A DNA stretch of 64,000 nucleotides from Actinoplanes sp. SE50/110 (GCF_900119315.1 NZ_LT827010.1:346001-410000); one strand, 5' to 3'. Positions 7,100 through 16,068 are shown, counted from the first letter of the stretch. Notes: a model not told the origin generated them from the letters alone. Numbers and translations: made by a program.

Positions 7100-9079
7100 T
7101 CAGTGGCTGCGGGCCGGGCGGGACGAGTTGAAACGTCCCGGGCCACCCTCGCGCCGGTCGATGCGCTGCCCGTCGCGGCGCTGGCCGGACGGACGGTCAC
7201 CGGTGCGGGCCGGACGGTCGGCGAAGTGCCGGTCGGTGCGCTCCCCGAACGGGCGGTCGGCGCGCGGCCGGTCCCGGTCGTTGAAGCCACCGCGGTCGGC
7301 GGCGGGCCGGTCGGTCCGGTCGCCGAAACCGCCACGCTCACGGTTCGGACGGTCGCCGCGGTAGCCGCCGTCAGCCGGACGGTCGCCGCGGTAGCCACCC
7401 TCGGCCGGGCGGTCGCCGCGGTAGCCGCCGTCAGCCGGACGGTCGCCCCGGTAGCCGCCGCCGGTCGGGCGGTCGCCGCGGTAGCCGCCGCCGGCCGGCC
7501 GGTCGCCGAAGCGGTCGTTCCGGTCGCCGTAGGACCGCTGCGGACGGTCGCCGTAGCGCGGACGGTCACCCCGGTCGCCACCGCCGAAGCGACGGCCGCC
7601 ACCGGACCGCTCACGCCGCGGCTCCGGCTCCTCCACCACCGGGACACCACTCGGCTCCTGAGCGCCGGTGATGGCGGCCAGCTTCTCGTCGCCGATCCGC
7701 ACCCGCACCTCGGCCGGGGACACGCCTGCCTTGGCCATCATCTGCTGGGTGGTCCGGCGCTGCTTGGGCAGCACCAGGGTGACCACCGCGCCGGACTCGC
7801 CGGCCCGCGCCGTGCGACCGGCCCGGTGCAGGTAGTCCTTCGGGTCCTTCGGCGGGTCCACGTGCACGACCAGGGAAACCCCGTCGACGTGGATGCCCCG
7901 GGCCGCGACGTCCGTGGCGACCAGCACGTTCGTCCGGCCCTCCTTGAACTCGGCCAGGGTCCGGGTGCGCACCCGCTGCGTCTTGCCGCCGTGCAGGGCG
8001 CCGGCCCGCACGCCGACCGCGTGCAGCTGCTCGACCAGCCGGTCCACGCCCATCTGGGTGCGGGCGAAGACGATGGTCTTGCCGGCCCGGTTCGCGATCC
8101 ACGAGGTGATCGGGAACTTCTCGGCCGGCGGGATCAGCAGCAGGTGGTGATCCATGGTGGACACGCTGGCCTCGGCCGGCGCGGTCGAGTGGGTCACCGG
8201 GTCGTGCATGAACCGCTGCACCAGCGCGTCCACGTCACCGTCCAGAGTGGCCGAGAAGAGCAGGCGCTGCGCGTTCTCCGGCGTCTTCGACAGCAGGTCG
8301 GTGACCTCGGGCAGGAAGCCCATGTCGGCCATCTGGTCGGCCTCGTCCAGAACGGTGATCTCGACGTCGTCGAGCTTGCAGGCGCCGCGCTCGATCAGGT
8401 CGGCGAGCCGGCCCGGGGTGGCGACGATCACCTCGACGCCGCGGCGCAGGGCGTCCATCTGCCGGTCGTACGGCACGCCGCCGACCGCGGTCTTCAGGAA
8501 GACACCGACCGCGCGGCCGACCGGCATCAGCGAGTCGGCGACCTGCATCGCCAGCTCGCGGGTCGGGACCAGGATCAGCGCCTTCGGGTGGTGCGGGCGG
8601 GCCTTGCCACCCTGCGCGGTGCGGGCCAGCACCGGAAGGCCGAAGGCCAGCGTCTTGCCGGAGCCGGTCTGGCCACGGCCCAGCACGTCACGGCCGGCGA
8701 GCGCGTCCGGCACGGTGGCGGCCTGGATCTCGAACGGGGTGGTGATGCCCTCACGGGTGAGCACCCGCACGATCTCGGCCGGAAGGCCCAGGTCGGCGAA
8801 GGTGAGGACGGGCGCCTGCTCGGCGGCGGGCTCCTCGGCCTGCTCGGCTGCCTGCTCCTCGGCGATGGCGGCCGGTTCGGCGGCGGCCTGCTCGGCAGTG
8901 GCCGGCTCGGTGGCCTGCTCCTGCTCCGTGGCGGCTGCGGCCTGCTCCTGCTCCGCGGCGGCTGCGGACTGCTCCTGCTCCGCGGCGGGGGCCGTGGCGG
9001 TGTCGACGGCTTCGGTGGTCTCGGTGCTGTTGCTCTCGAAAACGGACGGGAACGTGCTGGGATCAGCGAAAGTGGTCAA
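7100..9079 (-). CDS. DEAD-box RNA helicase with Arg/Gly-rich C-terminal tail
   Basis: 659 residues from TTG 9079, chosen because AGAGAGG sits 5 nt upstream and the homologous N-terminus MTTFADP begins there; the open frame runs on to 9190. Residues 1-90 are an Ala/Glu/Gln-rich low-complexity segment. The helicase core follows: Q motif near 93-121, Walker A GQTGSGKT at 136-143, DEAD motif in VLDEADQM, SAT, and an HRAGRTAR motif VI. The last ~190 residues are basic and disordered, with six YRGDRP-containing repeats likely to bind RNA. It resembles cold-shock or ribosome-assembly helicases (DeaD/RhlE type). A 260-nt gap lies upstream. Confidence 0.93.
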   Translation of the reverse strand: MTTFADPSTFPSVFESNSTETTEAVDTATAPAAEQEQSAAAAEQEQAAAATEQEQATEPATAEQAAAEPAAIAEEQAAEQAEEPAAEQAPVLTFADLGLPAEIVRVLTREGITTPFEIQAATVPDALAGRDVLGRGQTGSGKTLAFGLPVLARTAQGGKARPHHPKALILVPTRELAMQVADSLMPVGRAVGVFLKTAVGGVPYDRQMDALRRGVEVIVATPGRLADLIERGACKLDDVEITVLDEADQMADMGFLPEVTDLLSKTPENAQRLLFSATLDGDVDALVQRFMHDPVTHSTAPAEASVSTMDHHLLLIPPAEKFPITSWIANRAGKTIVFARTQMGVDRLVEQLHAVGVRAGALHGGKTQRVRTRTLAEFKEGRTNVLVATDVAARGIHVDGVSLVVHVDPPKDPKDYLHRAGRTARAGESGAVVTLVLPKQRRTTQQMMAKAGVSPAEVRVRIGDEKLAAITGAQEPSGVPVVEEPEPRRERSGGGRRFGGGDRGDRPRYGDRPQRSYGDRNDRFGDRPAGGGYRGDRPTGGGYRGDRPADGGYRGDRPAEGGYRGDRPADGGYRGDRPNRERGGFGDRTDRPAADRGGFNDRDRPRADRPFGERTDRHFADRPARTGDRPSGQRRDGQRIDRREGGPGRFNSSRPARSH

Positions 9080-9339
9080 GAGAACCTCTCTACGGGGGCG
9101 CATGCTCGCGAATGGCCCGCCGCGGTGGCCTGTGGAAACCGCCCGCTGAATTGCCCGCAAGAACGCCCGTGGCGCGCACCGGGTGGGCACGCCGCGTCAA
9201 TAACTGCCATAAGTGTACGGGTGAACGCTCCCGGCCCCGACCGCATTCCCGTCGGGTAGTGGGCAGGCTCACCTCAGAGCACAACCTCGCCAGCTTAGGG
9301 CAGCTGCCTCCGGACGGCAAATACCCGTAGGTGCAGGGG

Positions 9340-11274
9340 TCAGCCGCCGAAGCTCTTGAACATGCCGCTCAGGCTGCTGCCGACGGTCAGCACGAACACC
9401 AGGCTGACCGTGACCAGCAGCCCCAGCACGATCAGCATGGCCACGATGACCTTGAAATTGCCGCGCCGCTGGTCGACCTGGGCGTCGTGCCAACCCTGGG
9501 CGAGAATGTGCCCGGTCAGCGAACCGGAATTCTCCGACGGGTCGCTGACCGGCATCGTCATGTCGATCGACGGGTAGCCGCCGGTGCTGTAGATCTGACC
9601 GCTGCCGCGCTGCGCCGGACCCGGCTGGGTCGGCACGTAATTCACCGGCATGGTGGAGTCGATGTTGGTGGCCATCGCCAGATTCACCGGCATGGTCAGA
9701 TCGCCGTTCGCTCCGGCAAGGTGCACCGGCATCGTCAGGTCGGCGTTCGCCCCGGCCAGGTTGACCGGCATGGTGAGGTCGGCGTTCGCCCCGGCCAGGT
9801 TGACCGGCATGGTGAGGTCGGCGTTCGCCGCGGCCAGGTTGATCGGCATGGTCATGTCACTGGTGCCGGAGGCGGCGAGGTTCACCGGCATGGTCATGTC
9901 GCTGCCGGCCGTGGCCAGGTTGATCGGCATGGTCATGTCGGAATTACCGGGGGTGCCGTGGGACATGGGCGGAAGGACTCCCGTCGGGCCGCCGCCCTCC
10001 GGCGGCATCGTGTAGGAAGGCAGGCCGTTCCCGATCACCGGGGGCGGCGGGAACACCGGCGCCGGGCCGGGCGGCGCGGGCACCGGACTCGGCCCGGGCG
10101 GGCCGGGAACCGGGCTCGGCCCCGGTCCGGGTGGGATCGGGGAGGGGCCGGGACCCGGCGGCACCGGGCCGGGAGCCGGCACCGGCGGCACCGGCGAGGG
10201 GCCGGGACCGGGCGGAACGGGGCTCGGGGGATAGGGATCCGGCAGCAGCGGGCCGGGCCGGGTGGGCGCCGGAGCCGGCTGAGGGACCGGCGTGGGGAAC
10301 GGCCCGGGCTGCGGCTTGATCGGCTCGGGCTCGCCCGGCTTCGGAGCCGCGGGTTTCGGCGGGACCGGAATCGGGCGCGGCTCACCCGGGCGCGGCTCGG
10401 CCGGCTCAGGCTCCGCGGGCGCGGGCTCACCCGGCTCCGGATCGGCGGGCACGGCCTCATCCGGCTCCGGATCCGCGGGCTTCGGATCGGCCGGCTCGGG
10501 CTCTGTCGGCTTGGGGTCAGCCGGCTCAGGTTCGGCGGGCTCGGGTTCTGTCGGCTTGGGGTCAGCCGGCTCGGGTTCGGCGGGCTTCGGCTCATTCGCC
10601 CTCGGCTGCCGGTCGGCCGGCTCAGACCGTGCGGTATCAGGCTTGCTCGGCGTCGGCTGGCGGTCGGCCGGCTCGGGCTGGGCGGGGTCAGTCTCGCTCG
10701 GCGTCGGCTGCCGGTCGGCCTGCTCAGACCGTGCGGGGTCTGGCTCGCTCGGCGTTGGCTGGCGATCGGCCGGCTCGGGCTGGGCGGGGTCAGTCTCGCT
10801 CGGCGTCGGCTGCCGGTCGGCCTGCTCAGACCGTGCGGGGTCTGGCTCGCTCGGCGTTGGCTGGCGATCGGCCGGCTTAGACCGTGCGGGGTCAGTCTCG
10901 CTCGGCGTCGGCTGCCGGTCGGACAGGTTGACGTCGGCGGGCTCGGGGGCCGGCTTCGCGGAAGGGTCGAGGACCGTCGGCGACGGCCGGTCGGCGGGTG
11001 GCACCGGTGGGGAGTCGACGAGGGTCGGCTCGGAGGTGGCGACACCGTAGACCGCGGACTGCCGACCACCGTTCGGCGAGGCCCCGGGCACACTGACGCG
11101 CCCCGCGCCCGAGCCGGGAACCGCCGAGATCGGCCGGGACGAGGCGGCGGACGGCGCCCAGAGCGCTCCCGGCCCCGGCGGGGGCGGCGGCGCGTAACCC
11201 TCGGGCTCGTCGACAGGCCGGGCCGGTGGCGGCGTGCTGCCAGCGCCGTCCCTGGTCGCCTGCTGCTCGTCCAT
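9340..11274 (-). CDS. Proline-rich repeat protein with C-terminal membrane anchor
   Basis: 644 residues, no N-terminal signal. Residues 1-115 are Pro/Ser-rich. Residues about 115-240 hold 17-residue units of the form DRQPTPSE(T/P)DPARSEPA, then shorter (D/E)PEPA repeats and a PGPSPVPP-type segment. Residues about 440-575 hold nine units with core D(L/M)TMP(V/I)N. A single membrane helix (about 608-631) is followed by 13 residues, so most of the protein should be cytoplasmic and tail-anchored. No catalytic domain was found and I do not recognise the family. Regular third-position GC and a full-length frame support expression. The TMP units could be phosphorylation sites, but that is speculation. 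Confidence 0.78.
   Translation of the reverse strand: MDEQQATRDGAGSTPPPARPVDEPEGYAPPPPPGPGALWAPSAASSRPISAVPGSGAGRVSVPGASPNGGRQSAVYGVATSEPTLVDSPPVPPADRPSPTVLDPSAKPAPEPADVNLSDRQPTPSETDPARSKPADRQPTPSEPDPARSEQADRQPTPSETDPAQPEPADRQPTPSEPDPARSEQADRQPTPSETDPAQPEPADRQPTPSKPDTARSEPADRQPRANEPKPAEPEPADPKPTEPEPAEPEPADPKPTEPEPADPKPADPEPDEAVPADPEPGEPAPAEPEPAEPRPGEPRPIPVPPKPAAPKPGEPEPIKPQPGPFPTPVPQPAPAPTRPGPLLPDPYPPSPVPPGPGPSPVPPVPAPGPVPPGPGPSPIPPGPGPSPVPGPPGPSPVPAPPGPAPVFPPPPVIGNGLPSYTMPPEGGGPTGVLPPMSHGTPGNSDMTMPINLATAGSDMTMPVNLAASGTSDMTMPINLAAANADLTMPVNLAGANADLTMPVNLAGANADLTMPVHLAGANGDLTMPVNLAMATNIDSTMPVNYVPTQPGPAQRGSGQIYSTGGYPSIDMTMPVSDPSENSGSLTGHILAQGWHDAQVDQRRGNFKVIVAMLIVLGLLVTVSLVFVLTVGSSLSGMFKSFGG
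9545..9945 (-). repeat. Nine ~39-bp units encoding D(L/M)TMP(V/I)N
   Basis: Near-tandem 39-42 bp units inside the tail-anchored protein gene. The middle units differ by only a few bases, indicating recent duplication; the outer units are more diverged. The conserved heart is Asp-x-Thr-Met-Pro-Val/Ile. Confidence 0.85.
10565..10925 (-). repeat. 51-bp (17-codon) tandem repeats, some in 102-bp pairs
   Basis: About seven in-frame units encode DRQPTPSE-type 17-mers. Two pairs of adjacent units recur as a nearly identical 102-bp block, suggesting duplication of a two-unit block. Confidence 0.85.
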
Positions 11275-11461
11275 GGGTCCTCCCGACCGCCGCTGCCGAC
11301 GGGTTTAGGACGTCGGTCGCTGACCTTAACCGTGCCACATCAGTCGGTGTGAGCGCACCCGGCGTCGAGCCGACCAGTCCTACGACGGAAGGCTTGATTG
11401 CCCGATGACCGGGTCGGATTATCACCCGTTTCCCGGACGATACGCGGGCGGACGCAGCGGC

Positions 11462-11524
11462 GCTGCCCCGGTGACCGTGATCGGTCACCGGCAGCCGGGA
11501 ATCGGCGACCGCGGGCGGTCGCCG
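11462..11524 (-). terminator. Two consecutive hairpins after the NlpC/P60 gene
   Basis: Just past the NlpC/P60 stop are a 9-bp perfect stem (11502-11523, CGGCGACCG / CGGTCGCCG) and then a 10-bp perfect stem with TGAT loop (11468-11491), which can extend by four more pairs. Neither has a U tract. They are likely terminators or 3'-end stabilisers of the minus-strand transcript. Confidence 0.6.
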
Positions 11525-11546
11525 GCCGGTCCGCGGCCGGCCGCAC

Positions 11547-13391
11547 CTAGCCGGCCGAGCCGGAGCTGGTGGCGGTGGCCGACTTGGAGCTGGTGGCGGT
11601 GGCCGACTTGGTCGACTCGGGCTGCTTGGTCGACTCGGTCGCGGCGGTCGAGGAGGTCGACCCGCTGGACGTGCCGCCGCTGCTCGAGCTGGTCCCGCCG
11701 GAGCTGGTCCCGCCGGAGCTGGTCCCGCCGGAGCTGGTCCCGCCGGAGCTGGTCCCGCCGGAGCTGGTCCCGCCGGAGCTGGTCCCGCCGGAGCTGGTCC
11801 CGCCGGAGCTGGTCCCGCCGGAGCTGGTCCCGCCGGAGCTGGTCCCGCCGGAGCTGGTGCCACCGGAGCTGGTGCCACCGGAGCTGGTGCCACCGGAGCT
11901 CGTGCCGCCGGAGCTGGTCCCGCCGGAGCTGGAACCGCCGGCCGGCGTCGAGGTGCCGGTGCTCGGGCTGCTGCTCGACGGGCCCGGCGTGGGGGACGGC
12001 TTGGCCGGGGCGGAGCTCGCCGGCGGCCGCGGCTTCTTGGTCGGCGTGCTGGAGCCGCCGGTGCTCGGCTTGGTGGTCGGTTTGGTGCTCGGGGTCGCGC
12101 CGCCACCGCCGGTGTGGCCACCACCGTTGGTGCCACCGCCGGTGGCCGGCTCCTCCGGATCGGCGGTGCCCAGCGGGATGCCGGTCGTGCCGCCCTCGAC
12201 CGAGCCGAAGACCCGGGTGGCCTGGAAGAGCTGGCTCCACCGGACCGGCACGAGCCGCACGTTCAGCCCGGTGCGCGGGGCCTCGACCATCATGCCGTTG
12301 CCCGCGTACATCGCGACGTGGTGGATGCCGGTCCAGCTGTTGGTGTAGCTGAAGAACAGCAGGTCGCCGGGGACCAGCGAATACCGGTCGACGACCTTGT
12401 TGCGGGTCTGCCAGTACTGGTCGCGGGAGACGCGGACCATGGGATAGCCCACCGAGTGGTACGAGGCGAAGATCAGACCGGAGCAGTCGTACGCGTCGGG
12501 GCCCTCCTCGGACCACACGTACGGATCGCCGCGCTGGGCGAGCGCGAACTGCAGCGCCTGGATCGCCCGCGGGTCGGCTCCGCGACCGGCCGAGGCGCCG
12601 CCGAGATACTGCGCGCCGAGGGCCTGGTCGGCGGCGTTCGCGACGCTCTCGGCGGCGGCCAGCTCGTCCTTGTGTGCGGCTTCCAGTTTCTGCTGGGCGG
12701 CCTGCTTCTTGGTGAGCGTGGCGTTCAGCTTCTCGTACTGCTTGAGGACGCCGTCGTATTTCTCGGTGGCGAGGGTCTGCTCGTCGATCGCGATCTGCGC
12801 GGCGATCTCGGCGGACTCCAGGTGCTGGGCGGTCGTGGCGTCGGTCGGTTTCTCGCCGCGCTGCAGGCGGGCCAGCTGGTCCAGGCCGAGCAGGCCGGAG
12901 TCGAGCGCGCCGGGCGGGACCGCGGCGGCCTGCTGCATCGCCTGACCGGCCGCGGTGACCGCGTCGGTCTGGGCGCTCTGCAGGCCGGTCTGCGCCTCGC
13001 TCACCTTCAGTTGGGCGGTGCTCACCTGGCCCTGGGCGAGGTCGCGGTCGGCTTTCAGCTGGAGCAGCTGGTCACCGAGCTGGTCGACCTGGATGCGGCC
13101 CTGCTCGATCTGGTGGAGCACCTTGTTGGTCGCCGAGCCGGGGATGGTGCTGACCGGCGTGGTGCTGATCGGCGTGTTGGGCAGCACGAGGGAACCGACC
13201 TGGGTGGGGCGAGAGCCGGAATCCGGCACACCGGCCGAGATCGGCTGGCCGTCGCCGGGCGCGGCCATCGCCGGGATCGGCTGGAACAGCGCAGCCAGTG
13301 CTGCCGCGACAGCCGCCGACAGAGTGACGGGTCGGAGTCGCGCATGCACGGAGCGTGATGAATCCTGTCCGTACCGCAGTGCCTTCGACAT
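11547..13391 (-). CDS. NlpC/P60 peptidoglycan hydrolase with coiled coil and Ser/Gly/Thr repeat tail
   Basis: 614 residues from ATG 13391, with GGGGAG 3 nt upstream; the open frame continues to 13661 without support. A signal peptide ends near AMA at 41-43. Residues about 85-265 are coiled coil with long Ala/Gln/Lys helices, as in RipA/CwlO-type enzymes. The NlpC/P60 domain (about 280-410) has catalytic Cys303 in YDCSGL and His357/358 in GIHHVAMY. A Pro/Thr/Lys linker follows, then 17 in-frame pentapeptides (SSGGT). It probably cleaves peptide stems in the wall. The coiled coil may be regulatory and the tail a wall-spanning spacer. Confidence 0.93.
   Translation of the reverse strand: MSKALRYGQDSSRSVHARLRPVTLSAAVAAALAALFQPIPAMAAPGDGQPISAGVPDSGSRPTQVGSLVLPNTPISTTPVSTIPGSATNKVLHQIEQGRIQVDQLGDQLLQLKADRDLAQGQVSTAQLKVSEAQTGLQSAQTDAVTAAGQAMQQAAAVPPGALDSGLLGLDQLARLQRGEKPTDATTAQHLESAEIAAQIAIDEQTLATEKYDGVLKQYEKLNATLTKKQAAQQKLEAAHKDELAAAESVANAADQALGAQYLGGASAGRGADPRAIQALQFALAQRGDPYVWSEEGPDAYDCSGLIFASYHSVGYPMVRVSRDQYWQTRNKVVDRYSLVPGDLLFFSYTNSWTGIHHVAMYAGNGMMVEAPRTGLNVRLVPVRWSQLFQATRVFGSVEGGTTGIPLGTADPEEPATGGGTNGGGHTGGGGATPSTKPTTKPSTGGSSTPTKKPRPPASSAPAKPSPTPGPSSSSPSTGTSTPAGGSSSGGTSSGGTSSGGTSSGGTSSGGTSSGGTSSGGTSSGGTSSGGTSSGGTSSGGTSSGGTSSGGTSSGGTSSGGTSSGGTSSSSGGTSSGSTSSTAATESTKQPESTKSATATSSKSATATSSGSAG
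11686..11940 (-). repeat. 17 tandem 15-bp repeats encoding SSGGT
   Basis: Seventeen contiguous 15-bp units; thirteen are identical and the rest carry one to three changes. They encode the low-complexity tail of the NlpC/P60 protein. This is a minisatellite likely to vary in length between strains. Confidence 0.97.
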
Positions 13392-13659
13392 GAGCTCCCC
13401 GTCCGGGGCGACCGCCGGCCGCCGCAATTGGTTCCTTAAGGTTCTTACCCCACTCCGCGCACCGCTGTCGATCGAAAGAAGGTGAAAGGACCCTGAGAAT
13501 TTCTCGACTTGCCGCTGTGGAGCTCTGAAGCGGCTGGTCAACGCGCCGAATCCGGAGTGTGGCCGGCCACCGGGCGGCCCGGCCCCGTGCTCGTTGTCAG
13601 ACCCGGCACGTACTCTCGACCCGAGATTCGGCAAAGGCGCGGACATGGGAGGGGCGAGC

Positions 13660-14829
13660 ATGGACGCCGGTTTGAAGCGTGACCTCGAGGCGAAGGTCTA
13701 CGCCGGTGAGCGGCTCACCCGCGAGGACGGCATCGCGCTCTACGACAGCGACGATCTGGCCTGGCTCGGCCGGCTGGCGCACCACCGGCGCACCGAGCTC
13801 AACGGCGACCGGGTGATGTTCAACGTCAACCGCCACCTGAACCTGACGAACGTCTGCTCCGCCAGCTGCGCGTACTGCTCTTTCCAGCGCAAGCCGGGGG
13901 AGAAGGACGCGTACACGATGCGCATCGACGAGGCGGTCCGCAAGGCCAAGGAGATGGAGGACGAGCAGCTCACCGAGCTGCACATCGTCAACGGCCTGCA
14001 CCCCACCCTGCCCTGGCGGTATTACCCCAAGGTGCTGCGCGAGCTGAAAGCCGCGCTGCCGAACGTCAAGCTCAAGTGCTTCACCGCCACCGAGGTCCAG
14101 TGGTTCGAGAAGATCAGCGGCCTATCCGCCAGTGAGATCCTCGACGAGCTGATGGACGCCGGGCTGGAGTCGCTGACCGGGGGCGGCGCCGAGATCTTCG
14201 ACTGGGAGGTCCGGCAGCACATCGTCGACCACGCCTGCCACTGGGAGGACTGGTCGCGGATCCACCGGCTGGCCCACCAGAAGGGGATGCGGACCCCGGC
14301 CACCATGCTCTACGGCCACATCGAGGAGCCCCGGCACCGGGTCGACCACGTGCTGCGCCTGCGCGAGCTGCAGGACGAGACCGGCGGCTTCGCCGTCTTC
14401 ATCCCGCTGCGCTATCAGCACGACTTCCACGACTCGGCGGACGGCATCGTCCGCAACCGGATCCAGGCGCGCACCACGATGGCCGCCCCGGCCGAGTCGC
14501 TCAAGACGTTCGCGGTCTCCCGGCTGCTGTTCGACAACGTGCCGCACGTGAAGTGCTTCTGGGTCATGCACGGGCTCTCGGTCGCCCAGCTCTCGCTCAA
14601 CTTCGGCGCCGACGACCTGGACGGCTCGGTGGTCGAGTACAAGATCACTCACGATGCCGACTCGTACGGCACGCCCAGCACCATGCACCGCGACGACCTG
14701 CTGCACCTGATCTGGGACGCCGGCTTCCAGCCGGTCGAGCGCAACACGCGGTACGAGGTCGTCCGGGAGTATGAGAAGCCGGTCGGCCTGGCCGAGCGGC
14801 GCAGCGAACCGCAGAAGGTCTGGGCCTAA
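13660..14829 (+). CDS. mqnE: Aminofutalosine synthase MqnE
   Basis: 389 residues from ATG 13660, preceded by GGGAGGGG; upstream in-frame ATGs lack such a site. The radical SAM motif is C66-x3-C70-x2-C73 (CSASCAYC), binding a [4Fe-4S] cluster. The flanking NVNRHLNLTN and the later GGGAEIFDWEVR and ARTTMAAP segments are MqnE hallmarks. The enzyme joins the MqnA product (enolpyruvyl benzoate) to the adenosyl group of SAM to give aminofutalosine. Two small membrane-protein genes follow. Confidence 0.96.
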   Translation: MDAGLKRDLEAKVYAGERLTREDGIALYDSDDLAWLGRLAHHRRTELNGDRVMFNVNRHLNLTNVCSASCAYCSFQRKPGEKDAYTMRIDEAVRKAKEMEDEQLTELHIVNGLHPTLPWRYYPKVLRELKAALPNVKLKCFTATEVQWFEKISGLSASEILDELMDAGLESLTGGGAEIFDWEVRQHIVDHACHWEDWSRIHRLAHQKGMRTPATMLYGHIEEPRHRVDHVLRLRELQDETGGFAVFIPLRYQHDFHDSADGIVRNRIQARTTMAAPAESLKTFAVSRLLFDNVPHVKCFWVMHGLSVAQLSLNFGADDLDGSVVEYKITHDADSYGTPSTMHRDDLLHLIWDAGFQPVERNTRYEVVREYEKPVGLAERRSEPQKVWA

Positions 14830-14838
14830 GGTTTTCTG

Positions 14839-15264
14839 ATGACTCAGCAGCGGAGCGCAGGTGGCCTGCGGCGGGATTCCGGCCCGATGGCGACGGTGGG
14901 CGATCTGCTCGGTGCGGCCTTCGCCGGGCTGGTCGTCGGCATCGCCGTGGTGCTGGTGCTGGAGGGGATCCTGGTGCTGACCGGGGTGTCCCGGTTCGGT
15001 CAAACCAACGGCTGGCTGATCCTGATCCTGCCGGTGTGGCTCTTCGTCGAGCAGTTCCGGGCGGCCGGCTTCGGTGCCGACCGGGTGCTGGCGGCGGTGC
15101 TGGGCATCGGGTTCGGTGCGGCCGCCGGCATGACGATCGCCGGTGTCGTCGCACCGTATGCTCCTCCCCTGGTGAGCGGCGGCGCCGGTGCGGTGACCGC
15201 CGCGGTCGTCCACTGCTTCGTCTGGTTCTACGGCCTCCGCTGGCTGCGCCAGCGCTCCGGCTGA
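14839..15264 (+). CDS. Small integral membrane protein, unknown function
   Basis: 141 residues, with TAAGG 7 nt before ATG 14839. Hydrophobicity suggests four membrane helices (about 25-48, 58-72, 78-105, 112-130), with a basic C-terminus WLRQRSG. I do not recognise a family. It lies 9 nt after mqnE and 12 nt before the DUF4229 gene, so the three are probably co-transcribed, but nothing in the sequence links it to quinone chemistry. Confidence 0.75.
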   Translation: MTQQRSAGGLRRDSGPMATVGDLLGAAFAGLVVGIAVVLVLEGILVLTGVSRFGQTNGWLILILPVWLFVEQFRAAGFGADRVLAAVLGIGFGAAAGMTIAGVVAPYAPPLVSGGAGAVTAAVVHCFVWFYGLRWLRQRSG

Positions 15265-15276
15265 GGGAGAGAGATC

Positions 15277-15690
15277 ATGAGTCCCGCCGTCAAATACACG
15301 CTGGGCCGCATCGGCCTGTTCCTGGTGGTGTTCGCCGCGCTCTTCCCCTTGCCGCTGAACATCCTGGTCAAGGCGATGATCGCGTTCGTCGCCTCGGCCG
15401 GGTTCTCGTTCTTCGTGCTCCGTAAGTGGCGGGACGAGATGGCCGAGCAGCTCGGCGCGTCCGCCCAGCGCCGCGCCACGGAGAAGGCGCGGCTGCGCTC
15501 CGCCCTGGCCGGCGACGACGAGGCCGCCGCGGCCGGCGACCGGGTAGCGGCCGCCGACGCCACCAGCGGTGGCGACCGGATCGCCGACGCCGCTGCGGCC
15601 GGCAGTGCGGACACCGAGACGGCTGCCGCCGCCGGCGAGATCAAAACCGAGGGCGCCAAGGCGGAGGGCAGAACGGAAGCCGGCAAGTAG
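15277..15690 (+). CDS. DUF4229-type small membrane protein
   Basis: 137 residues with a good GGGAGAGAG ribosome binding site. Two hydrophobic segments (about 10-28 and 30-47) precede FFVLRKWRDEMAEQL, the hallmark of DUF4229 proteins often found near mqnE in actinobacteria. The rest is an Ala/Asp/Glu-rich hydrophilic tail. Function is unknown. Confidence 0.8.
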   Translation: MSPAVKYTLGRIGLFLVVFAALFPLPLNILVKAMIAFVASAGFSFFVLRKWRDEMAEQLGASAQRRATEKARLRSALAGDDEAAAAGDRVAAADATSGGDRIADAAAAGSADTETAAAAGEIKTEGAKAEGRTEAGK

Positions 15691-15864
15691 CCGTCCCGGA
15701 AGAGCAGAGCGGCGTCGGCAGCCGGAGGGCGCGCTAGTGACGCCCGGCGAGTAGGCGGCGCGGCATCCCTGGCAGGGCCGGGCGTGTGGGCGGGCAGCCC
15801 GGCGCGGCCGGTGAGCGCGCGGCTGGGGGGATGTGTGAGGCCTGATCACCGGCGGGCGGCAGGT

Positions 15865-16005
15865 GAGATAGCGTCTGAGCTGACCGCGCCACAGCGAAGC
15901 CGGTGGGAAACCGGAGCTGTCCCGCAACTGTGATCCCTCACCACGAGGTCTAGCCAGGTCGCCTCTGGCCGCGGTCGCGAACCAGCGCTCCCGGGGAGGG
16001 GCGCC
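15865..16005 (+). promoter_or_regulatory. Cobalamin (B12) riboswitch aptamer
   Basis: The core GAAGCCGGTG...AAACCGG...CTGTCCCGCAACTGTGA is seen at about 15895-15933, and the B12-box-like AGCCAGGTCGCCTCTGGCC at 15952-15970. Both are diagnostic elements of the cobalamin aptamer, in the right order and spacing. It precedes a BtuFCD-type importer, the classic target. No gene lies between the DUF4229 stop (15690) and btuF (16069), so the 378-nt gap is leader plus promoter. Confidence 0.95.
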
Positions 16006-16027
16006 TCGCGGGCGGCGGCCACAAGCC

Positions 16028-16063
16028 CCTGTCGGCGAAGCACCATGCCCGGCCGACAGGAGG
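16028..16063 (+). promoter_or_regulatory. Riboswitch expression platform: ribosome-site sequestering hairpin
   Basis: A perfect 9-bp stem (CCTGTCGGC 16028-16036 with GCCGACAGG 16052-16060) and 15-nt loop. Its 3' arm contains the first half of the AGGAGG Shine-Dalgarno (16058-16063), 5 nt before the btuF ATG. In known cobalamin riboswitches a loop-loop contact stabilises such a hairpin when B12 is bound, blocking translation. That mechanism is inferred here from position and pairing. Confidence 0.8.
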
Positions 16064-16068
16064 ACTTG

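Noticed and set aside
6203-9259. 1018-codon plus-strand open frame opposite the helicase
   Set aside because: It is the antisense of the DEAD-box gene and is Ala/Arg/Gly/Val-rich without motifs. The minus frame has all helicase motifs.
11686-11940. CRISPR-like array
   Set aside because: The repeats are 15 bp with no spacers and encode a protein tail.
13392-13659. c-di-AMP (ydaO) riboswitch before the NlpC/P60 gene
   Set aside because: Such leaders are common for actinobacterial wall hydrolases, but I could not find the conserved aptamer segments on the minus strand.
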